Shown one piece after another: positions 24,709-33,089 of a stretch of DNA of 64,000 nucleotides. Made by a program: the position numbers and the translations under genes. Under the pieces are notes generated by a model, which did no database searches, had not been told where the DNA came from, and saw only the letters and a program-made list of their open reading frames with translations. How positions within the stretch are numbered: the first letter of the stretch is position 1; each line of letters begins with the position of its first letter. The stretch comes from Mesorhizobium sp. CAU 1732 (GTDB lineage Bacteria; Pseudomonadota; Alphaproteobacteria; Rhizobiales; Rhizobiaceae), in assembly GCF_039888675.1 (NCBI RefSeq), contig NZ_JBDQQR010000001.1, positions 2,542,001 to 2,606,000 on the forward strand. The letters run 5' to 3'.

Positions 24709-26082
24709 ATGAAGAAGACACTTATTCGCTGCGGCTGGGTCGTCTCGCTCGACGATGCCATCGGCGACGTGACCGGCGCGGACATCCTCATCGGAGACGA
24801 CCGGATCCTCGCCATCGGCAACGATCTCGGCGAGGCAGACGAGGTGATCGACGCCAGCGAGATGATCGCCATTCCCGGCATGGTGGATGCGCATCTCCAC
24901 ACCTGGGAAACCGGGCTGAAAGCGATCGGCTGCGACTGGCGGGAGAGCGAGTATCTGCGCGATATCTTTGAGGGGATGAGCGTTCAGTTCACGCCGGAAG
25001 ACAACTACATCGCGACGCTTGCCGGCTCGTTGAGCCGGCTCGACGTCGGCGTGACGACATTGCTCGACTATTGTCATAACATCCGCTCCACCGAACAGGC
25101 GGAGCGCTCCGTGGACGGCCTCGAGGATTCGGGCATTCGCGGCGTCTATGTTCTGGGCACCGGCGTGCTTCGACCGGAGGAGGAGAAAGACACGCCGCTC
25201 GACATGCGCACGCATCCGCGCGACCGGGTCAAGCAGATCCGCGACAGGCTTTCCAACGACGAGCGGCTTGTCACGATGGCGCTTGCGATTCCCGGTCCGC
25301 ACTGGGCCAAGGAAGAGGCGATCCGCGCCAACATCGCGATGGCGCGCGACTTCGGGCTGCGGACGTCCTCCCACGCCACCAAGCGGAAGCATCAGGAGCT
25401 GATGCCGGACGGCTATTCGATCCTGGTCAGGGAAGGCGTCCTTGGACCGGAGCACAACATCGTTCACGGCAATTATCTGCCGGACGACGAGCTGCGGCTG
25501 ATCGTGGAGGCCGGCATCACGGTCACGTCGACAGTGCAGACGGAGGTGCGTGGCTACGGCCGGCCTCCCGCGCTCAACCGCGTCATCAACTATGGCGGCC
25601 TTCCGTCGCTGGGTGTCGACGTCGAGCCGAAGATACCGGGCGACATGTTCCGCGAGATGCAGCTTGCGCTAGCCTATGTGCTGAACGAGCGCGTCCGCGA
25701 GGATATCGTGAAGCCGGAGACGCCGGTCGAAAACAAACCCGTCTTCACCCGCGATGCGCTGCGGTGGGCAACCATCGGCGGTGCGGAAGCGCTCGGCCTC
25801 GGCCACCGCATAGGCACGCTCACGCCGGGCAAGCAGGCCGACATCGTGCTGCTCCGGGCCAACGATCTCAACCTTTATCCCGTGCGCAATCCGCTGTTCT
25901 CGGCGGTCGAGTTCGCCCATGCCGGCAATGTCGATACGGTGCTGGTTGCCGGCGAGGTTCGCAAGCGCGGCGGTGTGCTGGCCTATGGCGAGGACAGGGT
26001 TCGTTCGGTGCGCACCCGCCTGATGGAGTCGTCCGACCGGATCATGCGTGATGCCGGATACACCGTATCCGCCGCACACTAG
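24709..26082 (+). CDS. Amidohydrolase, SsnA/AtzB/TrzN-type family (paralogue 2)
   Basis: A 457-residue protein, exactly the length of its upstream neighbour, with colinear motifs: MKKTLIRCGW at the start, metal ligands H62 and H64 in DAHLHTW, SHATK, HGNY and GVDVEP. The two clearly arose by tandem duplication, then diverged in the middle (residues about 150-170 and 280-340), which is where substrate-contacting loops usually lie. They may therefore act on successive intermediates. The ATG at 24709 follows GGGGA and lies 22 bases after the first gene's stop, so the pair is one operon under operator O6. Confidence 0.88.
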   Translation: MKKTLIRCGWVVSLDDAIGDVTGADILIGDDRILAIGNDLGEADEVIDASEMIAIPGMVDAHLHTWETGLKAIGCDWRESEYLRDIFEGMSVQFTPEDNYIATLAGSLSRLDVGVTTLLDYCHNIRSTEQAERSVDGLEDSGIRGVYVLGTGVLRPEEEKDTPLDMRTHPRDRVKQIRDRLSNDERLVTMALAIPGPHWAKEEAIRANIAMARDFGLRTSSHATKRKHQELMPDGYSILVREGVLGPEHNIVHGNYLPDDELRLIVEAGITVTSTVQTEVRGYGRPPALNRVINYGGLPSLGVDVEPKIPGDMFREMQLALAYVLNERVREDIVKPETPVENKPVFTRDALRWATIGGAEALGLGHRIGTLTPGKQADIVLLRANDLNLYPVRNPLFSAVEFAHAGNVDTVLVAGEVRKRGGVLAYGEDRVRSVRTRLMESSDRIMRDAGYTVSAAH

Positions 26083-26105
26083 AGCACGCCTCACTGAAAC
26101 CGGGG

Positions 26106-26123
26106 GAAGGCTGGGAAGCCTTC
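26106..26123 (+). terminator. Stem-loop after the tandem amidohydrolases
   Basis: Seven-base arms GAAGGCT and AGCCTTC with a GGGA loop, followed by TCTC rather than a clean T-run. It lies between the stop of the amidohydrolase operon and the convergent MarR gene, so it may serve both. Confidence 0.45.
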
Positions 26124-26244
26124 TCTCGACACTTCCATGAAAGTCGCGGAACGCGCTGCCGGTGGGGCATCGGAGTATCTGGCCGCCGCTTGAGACGTCG
26201 GATGAGCGACAGCCCTTTCGGAGCCGAAGCCGGTCGTCTCCGCC

Positions 26245-26760
26245 TCAGCGTTCCGCGACCGTGATCATCAGGCCGAGCCCGCGCGCGACTGTTTCGTGCA
26301 GCTCGGGCGGCAGGCACGCGCACAGCTCACGCTCGACGGCTGCGTGGTCGGCCATGCTGGCATCGGCAGCGGCGATGCCTTTCTCCGTCAGTTCGACGAT
26401 CACCCCTCTGCCGTCCCGCTTGTCGGCGGTGCGCCTGATGAGGCCGTCCGTCTCCATGCGTCGCAGCAGGTTGGACAATCCACCCGAGGACAGCAGCAAG
26501 GCCGACAGAAGGTCGCTCGGCGACATCCGGTAGGGTGCGCCCGACACCCTGATCGTCGCGAGCACCGCATAGGTCGGATATTTCAGCCCGTGCGGCGCGA
26601 GCGCCCGGTCCACCGCACGCAGGATGATGTCGTGCAGATGCAGGATGCGCCCGACCACCGCCTTGCCGTTACAGTCGATGTCCGGCCTTTCCCGACGCCA
26701 GCTCGTCATGCCGCGTCCGACGCGGTCGAGCTCCCAATATCGAATCTCGGCTTCGTTCAC
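26245..26760 (-). CDS. MarR-family transcriptional regulator
   Basis: A 171-residue winged-helix regulator. The DNA-binding part reads MSPSDLLSALLLSSGGLSNL followed by the wing with RRTADKRDGRGVIVELTEKG, in the MarR order. The helices at both ends would form the dimer. I chose the GTG at 26760 because GGAG lies seven bases upstream; more upstream starts lack this. It is divergent from the nine-gene operon starting at 26966. A strong dyad at 26872-26889 lies between the two genes, the classic arrangement of a MarR repressor with its target. The ligand is probably the substrate of the divergent pathway. Confidence 0.9.
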   Translation of the reverse strand: MNEAEIRYWELDRVGRGMTSWRRERPDIDCNGKAVVGRILHLHDIILRAVDRALAPHGLKYPTYAVLATIRVSGAPYRMSPSDLLSALLLSSGGLSNLLRRMETDGLIRRTADKRDGRGVIVELTEKGIAAADASMADHAAVERELCACLPPELHETVARGLGLMITVAER

Positions 26761-26871
26761 GCATCTGCTCCATTCCATGCGGCAGGGCGTACGATCGCAG
26801 GCCGCGGGTTCCCTGCTAGCGGCGCAACGACGCTGCGACAAGCAGAGAGCAAAGATAAATTACCTTCAAAA

Positions 26872-26889
26872 TATCTTTCTTGAAAGATA
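26872..26889. promoter_or_regulatory. MarR-type operator (TATCTTTC-TT-GAAAGATA)
   Basis: Eight-base perfect arms around a two-base centre, between the divergent marR-like gene and the ABC operon. An extra half-site AAAGATA lies at 26851-26857 in inverted orientation to the left arm. Regulation by the adjacent MarR protein is inferred. Confidence 0.7.
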
Positions 26890-26965
26890 ATAACGCCGGT
26901 GCTAGCGTTTTGGCCGATACGCTTGGGTAAGGGGCCCGAGGCGCATCGATAAAGGGAGCTCGCAC

Positions 26966-27994
26966 ATGAAATCACAATCCTTGCTCGCCGCCGCTACGGC
27001 GATTGCCGGCGTCATCGCCGCCCCGCATGCCGCAACCGCCCAGGAACTGGTGCTCGGCAGCTTCGGCGGATCCTTCGCGGACAACGTCACCGCGTGCTAT
27101 ATCGAGCCGTTCCAGGAAGCCACCGGCGCGACCGTCATCACCAAGCTGGGGAGCTCGGCGCAGCATGCCGCCTCGGTTCGCGCCACCGCCGGCCAGTCGG
27201 ACATGGATGTGGTCTTCGCCGACGACGCTTTCGCTGTCCAGATGGCGAACGAGGGCCTGCTCGTGCCGCTCGATCGCTCCAAGCTCAGCAATGCGCCCGA
27301 GATCATCGATGGCGCGTGGGGGACAAACGACGCCTATGTCGCCGCCATGCTCGGCGCGACCACGATCATCTACAACAAGGACACCGTCACAACGCCGCCG
27401 ACCTCGTGGAACGACCTGTTCGATCCGAAATATGAGGGCCGCGTCACCATCGGTGACATTTCCGGCACCACGGGCTGGCAGTTCCTCGCCGCCGTCAACC
27501 AGATGGAGGGCGGCACGCTCGACGACATCACGCCCGGCGTCGAGAAGATCAAGCCGCTGGCGCAGTCCTCCGTCCTGCTTTACTCGCAGGCGGATCAGGT
27601 GGTCGCGCTGTTCGAGCGTGGCGAGATCGACATCGCCGTCTGGTATCCGGACCGCGCCGGCGTGGCGGCCAAGAACGGCCTGCCGCTTGCCGCCGCCTAT
27701 CCGGTCGAAGGCGCGGTCGGCATCCGCCCCACCATCGCCATCGCCAAGGGCACGAGCCAGGAAGACCTGGCCCACAAGTTCATCGACACCATTCTGGACG
27801 CGGACAACCAGAAGTGCTTCTCGGAACGCCAGTTCATCGGCCCCGTCAACAAGAACGTGACGCTGTCGGATGAGGTCTCGGCGATCGTGCCGACAGGGGA
27901 GGCGCTCGAAAAGATGCTGTTTCTCGATCCGAACGACATGGCCGCGCGCCTGCCCGAATGGACCCGCCGTTGGCAGCGCGAGGTGCTGCGCTGA
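26966..27994 (+). CDS. Polyamine-type ABC importer, periplasmic substrate-binding protein
   Basis: A 342-residue binding protein of the spermidine/putrescine (PotD/PotF, SBP_bac_8) type. A Sec signal peptide of about 25 residues ends at ATAQ, and the mature protein begins ELVLGSFGGSFADNV. The PotD-like TTPPTSWNDLFDPKYEGRV is present around 140-160. It is the first gene of the operon, 77 bases past the MarR-type dyad. Gene order (binding protein, ATPase, two permeases) matches polyamine/opine/Fe importers. Because a deacetylase-fold enzyme, SDRs, an amidase and a P1 hydrolase follow in the same operon, the ligand may be an amide or modified amine rather than a plain polyamine. Confidence 0.9.
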   Translation: MKSQSLLAAATAIAGVIAAPHAATAQELVLGSFGGSFADNVTACYIEPFQEATGATVITKLGSSAQHAASVRATAGQSDMDVVFADDAFAVQMANEGLLVPLDRSKLSNAPEIIDGAWGTNDAYVAAMLGATTIIYNKDTVTTPPTSWNDLFDPKYEGRVTIGDISGTTGWQFLAAVNQMEGGTLDDITPGVEKIKPLAQSSVLLYSQADQVVALFERGEIDIAVWYPDRAGVAAKNGLPLAAAYPVEGAVGIRPTIAIAKGTSQEDLAHKFIDTILDADNQKCFSERQFIGPVNKNVTLSDEVSAIVPTGEALEKMLFLDPNDMAARLPEWTRRWQREVLR

Positions 27995-28031
27995 TACCGT
28001 GCGGTCCTTGTCCTGCAACCTGTGAGGCGGC

Positions 28032-29099
28032 ATGAGCGATCTGTCCCTGCGAAATCTGGTGAAACGCTATGGCCCGGTCTCCGTGGTCAAGGACGTGTCG
28101 CTGGATATCGCCGAAGGCGAGTTCGTCTCGTTGCTTGGACCCTCCGGGTGCGGCAAGACGACGATCCTGCGCATGGTTGCGGGGCTGATCGAACCGAGCG
28201 ACGGGGCGATCACGGTGGACGGGCGCAACATCACGCGCCTGCCGCCCAACAAGCGCAATGTCGGGCTGGTGTTCCAGTCCTATGCGCTGTTCCCGCACAT
28301 GACTGTGTTCGAGAACGTCGCCTTCGGCCTTCGTCGCAAGGGTGAAAGTGGCGCGGCTCTCGACGCCCGCGTGCGGGAGGCGCTGGCGCTGGTGCGCCTG
28401 GCCGACTATGGCGAGCGCTATCCGCGCCAGCTTTCGGGAGGCCAGCAGCAGCGTGTCGCGATGGCGCGCGCGATCGCACCAAGGCCCAGCGTGCTGCTGT
28501 TCGACGAACCGCTTTCCAATCTCGACGCCAAGCTGCGCGACGAGATGCAGATCGAGCTGAAGCGGCTCCAGCGGGACCTCAAGATCACGACTCTCTTCGT
28601 CACCCACGACCAGGCGGAAGCGCTGTCGCTGTCGGACCGCGTCTGCGTGATGCATGAGGGCATCATCCAGCAATTCGCCTCGCCCGAGGAAATCTACCAC
28701 CGGCCTGCCACGGCCTTCGTCGCCAGCTTCATCGGCAAGCCGAACCGGCTCACTGGAACGGTGAGGGACGGCGCGGTCGCGCTCGACGGCGGTCTTGTTC
28801 TTCGCCCCACGACCGTCACGGCCGGGGAGGGCGAGAAGGTGGAGGTGTTCATCCGTCAGGAAGCGGTGACGCTGTCGGGCGCCGAGGACGCCGCCGGCTC
28901 GAGCGTTCGCGGCACGATCGCGCTGCGCTCGTTTTCCGGCGCGCAGGTTCAGTATGTCGTGCGCCTCGACAGCGCCTCCGAGATCGTCGTCGAGGTGCCC
29001 TCCTCGGGTGACGCGGCCAATCTCCCGCAGGGCGACGCCGTGTTCGTGACCATCCGCCCGCAGGACATCATCACCCTGCCCGCGGGGGACGCATCATGA
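28032..29099 (+). CDS. Polyamine-type ABC importer, ATP-binding protein (PotA type)
   Basis: A 355-residue ATPase. Walker A GPSGCGKT is near residue 36, Q-loop FQSYALFPHMTV, signature LSGGQ in RQLSGGQQQRVAMARA, Walker B LLFDEPLSNLD, and H-loop VTHDQ. The C-terminal 110 residues form a TOBE domain (FIRQEAVTLSG and following), as in PotA/FbpC/UgpC. The ATG at 28032 is 37 bases after the binding-protein stop. The stop overlaps the next gene (ATGA). Confidence 0.93.
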   Translation: MSDLSLRNLVKRYGPVSVVKDVSLDIAEGEFVSLLGPSGCGKTTILRMVAGLIEPSDGAITVDGRNITRLPPNKRNVGLVFQSYALFPHMTVFENVAFGLRRKGESGAALDARVREALALVRLADYGERYPRQLSGGQQQRVAMARAIAPRPSVLLFDEPLSNLDAKLRDEMQIELKRLQRDLKITTLFVTHDQAEALSLSDRVCVMHEGIIQQFASPEEIYHRPATAFVASFIGKPNRLTGTVRDGAVALDGGLVLRPTTVTAGEGEKVEVFIRQEAVTLSGAEDAAGSSVRGTIALRSFSGAQVQYVVRLDSASEIVVEVPSSGDAANLPQGDAVFVTIRPQDIITLPAGDAS

Positions 29100-29947
29100 A
29101 GTCGCTGCGGACGGGGGTGCTGCTGGTCTCTCCGCTGCTTCTGGTTCTTGCCGCAGCCTTCGTCGTGCCGCTGCTGCTGTTGGTGCCGACCAGCTTCCAG
29201 GAATACCGTCCCGGCGCGGGCATCGCCACGGATTCCTGGACGTTCGCGAACTATGCCCGCATTTTCACGGACGAGTTCTACCGTGAGGTGGTGCTGCGGA
29301 CGATCGGGCTGGGCACTGCCGTTACCGCAAGCTGCCTCGTGCTGGGTTATCCCGTCGCCTACCTGATCGTGCGCGGCGATCCGCGCTGGCGGCTGCCGCT
29401 GACGTTGCTGGTCATCTTTCCTCTGATGCTCAACCTCGTGGTGCGGTCCTTCGGGTGGATCGTGCTGCTCACCAATCGCGGCGTCGTCAACAACCTGCTG
29501 ATCGACCTCGGCCTGATCGAGCGGCCGCTGCGCCTGATGTTCAACATGACGGGCCTGATGATCGGCCTGACGCACATCTACTTGCCCTTCATGGTGCTGA
29601 TGCTGGTCGCGGCACTTCAGAACGTACCTCGCGACGTCGAGGCGGCCGCCTCGACGCTGGGCTCCAGCCGCTTTCACGTCTTCCGCGCGGTGACGTTGCC
29701 GCTGACCGCGCCGGGCATCATCGCCGGCTCGATCCTCGTCTTCGTCTTAACCATCAGCGCGCTGGTGACGCCGCGGATGCTGGGCGGCCCGACCTACCAG
29801 GTCATGGCGACGCTGATCTATGACGAGTACATGCAGTTGCTCGACTGGCCGAGCGGCTCGGCGCTGTCTTTCGCACTGGCGATCTCCACCATCTTCATCA
29901 TCTGGCTGTCGAGCCGGATGACCAGACGCTGGGCGGGCCTGGCATGA
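29096..29947 (+). CDS. Polyamine-type ABC importer, permease 1 (PotB type)
   Basis: A 283-residue inner-membrane permease with about six helices. The coupling-loop motif DVEAAASTLGSSRFHVFRAVTLPLTAPGI fits the EAA consensus of binding-protein-dependent permeases (shown here in part: EAAASTLGSS). The N-terminal helix and the long periplasmic loop (TSFQEYRPGAGIATDSWTFAN) match PotB. It overlaps the ATPase gene upstream and the second permease gene downstream by four bases each, so all three are translationally coupled. Confidence 0.92.
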   Translation: MKSLRTGVLLVSPLLLVLAAAFVVPLLLLVPTSFQEYRPGAGIATDSWTFANYARIFTDEFYREVVLRTIGLGTAVTASCLVLGYPVAYLIVRGDPRWRLPLTLLVIFPLMLNLVVRSFGWIVLLTNRGVVNNLLIDLGLIERPLRLMFNMTGLMIGLTHIYLPFMVLMLVAALQNVPRDVEAAASTLGSSRFHVFRAVTLPLTAPGIIAGSILVFVLTISALVTPRMLGGPTYQVMATLIYDEYMQLLDWPSGSALSFALAISTIFIIWLSSRMTRRWAGLA

Positions 29948-30732
29948 TCGAGCAACGCCCCGGACTGGTCGTGTCCTCCGTCGCGATGCTGGTGATCCTG
30001 TTCCTGCAGATCCCGGTTATCGTGGTGATGCTCGCCTCGTTCAGCGAGACCTCCTACCTGACGATCCCGCCGCAGGGCTGGACGTTGAAATGGTTCGCCG
30101 CGGTCGTGACGGACCGGACCTATATCGACGCCATCAGGAACAGTCTGATCCTGGCGGTGGGCTCGACCGCCATCTCGCTGGTGCTCGGCGTCGCCGCGTC
30201 CTACGCCATCTTCCGGCGGATGCTGCCGGGCTCCGAGGCGCTGACCTCGCTTCTGATGGCGCCGCTCATCATCCCGTCGGTCGTCATCGGCGTGGCGCTG
30301 CTTCAGTATTTCACGCTGGTGGGCATGCGGGGCAGCTTCCTCGTCCTGCTCATCGCCCATGTCGTCATCACCGTGCCGTACATCGTGCGTTCGGCGCTGG
30401 CGAGCCTGTCGGGCATCGACCTTGCCGTCGAGGAGGCGGCGCGGGTGCTGGGCGCCAACGGCTTCACGACCTTCAGGCTGATCACGCTGCCGCTCATCAA
30501 GCCCGGCCTCGTTGCCGGTGCGCTGTTCGCCTTCGTCACCTCCATGGAGAACGTGCCGGTGACGATCTTCCTCGCCGGACCCAGGGACACGACGCTTCCT
30601 ATCCTGATCTTCACCTCGGTCGAGATGGGCGTGAACCCGAGCGTGGCCGCGGTGTCGACGCTTCTCATCATCGCGACGGCGATCGTGCTGCTCGTTGCAG
30701 AGCGCTGGACCGGCTTCCACCGCTTCGTTTGA
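29944..30732 (+). CDS. Polyamine-type ABC importer, permease 2 (PotC type)
   Basis: A 262-residue permease, the usual PotC size. About six membrane segments and an EAA loop AVEEAARVLGANGFTTFR-like stretch (VEEAARVLGANGF) before LPLIKPGL are visible. SFSETSYLTIPPQGWTLKWF after the first helix is typical of PotC. It is coupled to permease 1 by an ATGA overlap, and the deacetylase-fold gene follows 11 bases later, which makes a shared transcript very likely. Confidence 0.92.
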   Translation: MIEQRPGLVVSSVAMLVILFLQIPVIVVMLASFSETSYLTIPPQGWTLKWFAAVVTDRTYIDAIRNSLILAVGSTAISLVLGVAASYAIFRRMLPGSEALTSLLMAPLIIPSVVIGVALLQYFTLVGMRGSFLVLLIAHVVITVPYIVRSALASLSGIDLAVEEAARVLGANGFTTFRLITLPLIKPGLVAGALFAFVTSMENVPVTIFLAGPRDTTLPILIFTSVEMGVNPSVAAVSTLLIIATAIVLLVAERWTGFHRFV

Positions 30733-30743
30733 CGGAAATCGAC

Positions 30744-31565
30744 ATGCATCTGACGACCAAGGGCTTTCCCCTCTTCCTCACCTTCGACCTCGACGCCGAG
30801 ACGATGTGGACGGCGCGCGATCCGGCCTATGCCAAGCGTCCGGTCCTGATGTCGCAGGGAGCCTATGGCTGGAAAGTCGGCACCGACCGCGTCCTCAACC
30901 TGCTGGCGCGCTACGGTATCAAGACGACGTTCTTCATACCCGGCCTGATCATCGATCAACGCCCCGAACTGATGGAGCGCATCCTTGAGGCGGGCCATGA
31001 GTTGGCCCACCACAGCTACAGCCACGCCTGGATCCTGAGCCTGACACCCGAGCAGGAGCGCGAGGAGATGGAAAGGGGCTTCGAGTCGATCAAGCGGGTT
31101 TCGGGCCGTGCGCCGCGAGGCTGGCGCTCGCCGGCGGCTGAAATCAGCGACATCACCATGCCTATGCTGGTGGAATACGGCTTCGACTATTCCTCCAACT
31201 TCTTCGACGACGACTCGCCCTACATCCACACCGTCGAGGGCAAGCGGACGAAGATCGTGGAACTGCCGTTCCGCTGGGTGCTCGATGACGCGCCTTTCTT
31301 CCAGTATTCGATCGTGCTGCCCGGCCGCACCATGCAGGCGCCATCGGCGCTGCTGGAGGCGTGGAAGGCCGAGTTCGACGTGCTTTACGCCGAAAAGCGC
31401 ATGATGATGGTCGGGATGCATCCCGAGATGATCGGCCAGCCGTCGCGCATCGGCGTGCTGGAAGGGCTCATCAGGCACGCGCTCGACCATGGCGACGTCT
31501 GGATGGGCCGCTGCGACGAGATGGTCGAGGACATGCGTCCGCGCCTCACCGGAGCGGCGGCGTGA
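30744..31565 (+). CDS. Polysaccharide-deacetylase-fold hydrolase (PuuE/PgdA-like)
   Basis: A 273-residue NodB-homology metallohydrolase. Motif 1 is TFDLD (13-17, base and metal aspartates), motif 2 is HHSYSH (H90 and H94 metal ligands), and motif 3 is RGWRSPAAE. No signal peptide is visible, so it acts in the cytoplasm, unlike envelope chitin or peptidoglycan deacetylases. This, and its place in an import operon, favour the branch that hydrolyses small amides or cyclic ureides (allantoinase PuuE, cyclic imidases) over sugar deacetylation. The start is the ATG at 30744. The stop overlaps the next gene by GTGA. Confidence 0.85.
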   Translation: MHLTTKGFPLFLTFDLDAETMWTARDPAYAKRPVLMSQGAYGWKVGTDRVLNLLARYGIKTTFFIPGLIIDQRPELMERILEAGHELAHHSYSHAWILSLTPEQEREEMERGFESIKRVSGRAPRGWRSPAAEISDITMPMLVEYGFDYSSNFFDDDSPYIHTVEGKRTKIVELPFRWVLDDAPFFQYSIVLPGRTMQAPSALLEAWKAEFDVLYAEKRMMMVGMHPEMIGQPSRIGVLEGLIRHALDHGDVWMGRCDEMVEDMRPRLTGAAA

Positions 31566-32314
31566 CGGCCCCGTTCGCCGGCCGCCGCATCCTCCTCACC
31601 GGAGGCGCAAAGGGCATCGGCAAGGCGGCGGCGCTGCGCTTTCTCGATGGCGGCGCGACGGTCGCCTGCCTCGACACGGACGAAACCGCCCTTGCCGAAA
31701 TGGCGGCCGCGCATGGTGTCGTCGCTCTCAAGGCCGACGTGACCGACACGCTGGCGACCAATGACGCCGTGGCGGAGGCGGCCGCGCGGCTGGGCGGGCT
31801 CGACGGCGTTGTCAACTCGGCAGGCGTCGATCTCCAGTCCAGTCTCGAGGCGATGACCGACGCGGCCTGGGAGCGGCTAATGGCGGTCAACCTCACCGGG
31901 CCGATGAAGGTCTGCCGCGCCGCCGCACCCTTTCTGAAGCAGGCGGGCGGCGGCACCATCGTCAACGTCTCTTCCGGTGCGGGGCTTCAGCCCCTGAAAT
32001 TCCGCAGCGCCTATTCGGCGTCGAAAGCGGGATTGCAGATGTTCTCCAAGGCGCTGGCCATGGAGCTTGCCGAGGCGGGCATCCGCGTCAACGTCGTGTG
32101 TCCCGGCGCTGTCGAGACGCCGCTGTTCCGCTCCTCCATTGGCGAAGGGGCAGAGGGCGAGGCGCAACTCGACGCGGTCTGCGCCCGTTACGCGCTGGCG
32201 CGCATCGCGGACCCCGACGAGATCGCCGCCGGCATCGCATGGCTGACCAGTGGGGATGCGTCCTACGTCACTGGCGTGGCGCTCGCCATCGACGGCGGCC
32301 GAACCTTCCACTGA
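31562..32314 (+). CDS. Short-chain dehydrogenase/reductase (first of a pair)
   Basis: A 250-residue SDR. Nucleotide loop TGGAKGIGKAAA (about 13-24), acidic ADVTD, VNSAG, catalytic serine in VNVSSGAG, and YSASK with the catalytic tyrosine and lysine. The C-terminal IDGGRTF matches classical SDRs. It begins at a GTG (31562) overlapping the upstream stop (GTGA). A second SDR follows 10 bases later; two dehydrogenases in one operon suggest sequential or stereo-inverting oxidation of a hydroxyl. Confidence 0.9.
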   Translation: MTAPFAGRRILLTGGAKGIGKAAALRFLDGGATVACLDTDETALAEMAAAHGVVALKADVTDTLATNDAVAEAAARLGGLDGVVNSAGVDLQSSLEAMTDAAWERLMAVNLTGPMKVCRAAAPFLKQAGGGTIVNVSSGAGLQPLKFRSAYSASKAGLQMFSKALAMELAEAGIRVNVVCPGAVETPLFRSSIGEGAEGEAQLDAVCARYALARIADPDEIAAGIAWLTSGDASYVTGVALAIDGGRTFH

Positions 32315-32324
32315 GGAGATGGAG

Positions 32325-33080
32325 ATGGCGCAAACAGGTCGCTTCAACGACAAGGTCGCCATCGTGACCGGCGGCGGGGACGGGATCGGCGCGGGCATCG
32401 TCCAGCGGCTCATCCGGGAGGGGGCACGCACTGCCGTGCTCGACCTCAATGCCGGCCCGCTGACGTCGCAGCTTGCCGCCGGCGAGGCCTCTCGTGTGCT
32501 CGCGGTGGAGGGCGACTGCACCGATCTTGGCGTGCTGGAGGATTTTTACGCCCGCGTCGCCGGCGAACTCGGCCCCGTCGACGTGCTGGTCAACAATGTC
32601 GGCCAGAGCGGACGGGCGCGCAGCGCGCAGTTCCATGAATCGAGCGAGGAAGTCTGGCGCTTCGTGTTGGAGATATCGCTGTTCAGCACCATGCGCATGT
32701 CGCGCCTCGTGGTTCCCGCCATGCGCGAGCGCGGCGGACGCATCGTCAACATGTCGAGCGACGCCGCCTTCGTCGGCGATGCGGGGCTGGTGGACTACGC
32801 CTCGGCCAAAATGGGGCTCATCGGCTTCACCCGCTCGCTGGCGCGCGAGCTGGCGCCCTTCGGCGTTACCGTCAACGCCGTCGCGCCGGGCGCGGTCCGC
32901 ACCCGCGCGCATGACACGATGCCGGGCGAGGTCATCGACCGGATCAAGGCCGACACGCCGGCAGGGTTCGTCGGAGAACCGGAAGACGTGGCGGCGGCGG
33001 TGGCCTTCCTGGCCAGCGACGAGGCGCGGTTCATCACCGGCCAGAGCCTGCTGATCGATGGCGGGCGCTGGATGATATAG
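32325..33080 (+). CDS. Short-chain dehydrogenase/reductase (second of a pair)
   Basis: A 251-residue SDR with nucleotide loop TGGGDGIGAGI, VNNVGQSG in place of NNAG, catalytic serine in VNMSSDAA, and YASAK with the catalytic Tyr/Lys. It ends LLIDGGRWMI. The ATG at 32325 has GGAG six bases upstream; an ATG two codons earlier is a poorer choice. Neighbours are another SDR and an amidase in the same operon. Substrate unknown. Confidence 0.9.
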   Translation: MAQTGRFNDKVAIVTGGGDGIGAGIVQRLIREGARTAVLDLNAGPLTSQLAAGEASRVLAVEGDCTDLGVLEDFYARVAGELGPVDVLVNNVGQSGRARSAQFHESSEEVWRFVLEISLFSTMRMSRLVVPAMRERGGRIVNMSSDAAFVGDAGLVDYASAKMGLIGFTRSLARELAPFGVTVNAVAPGAVRTRAHDTMPGEVIDRIKADTPAGFVGEPEDVAAAVAFLASDEARFITGQSLLIDGGRWMI

Positions 33081-33089
33081 GAGACAGGC

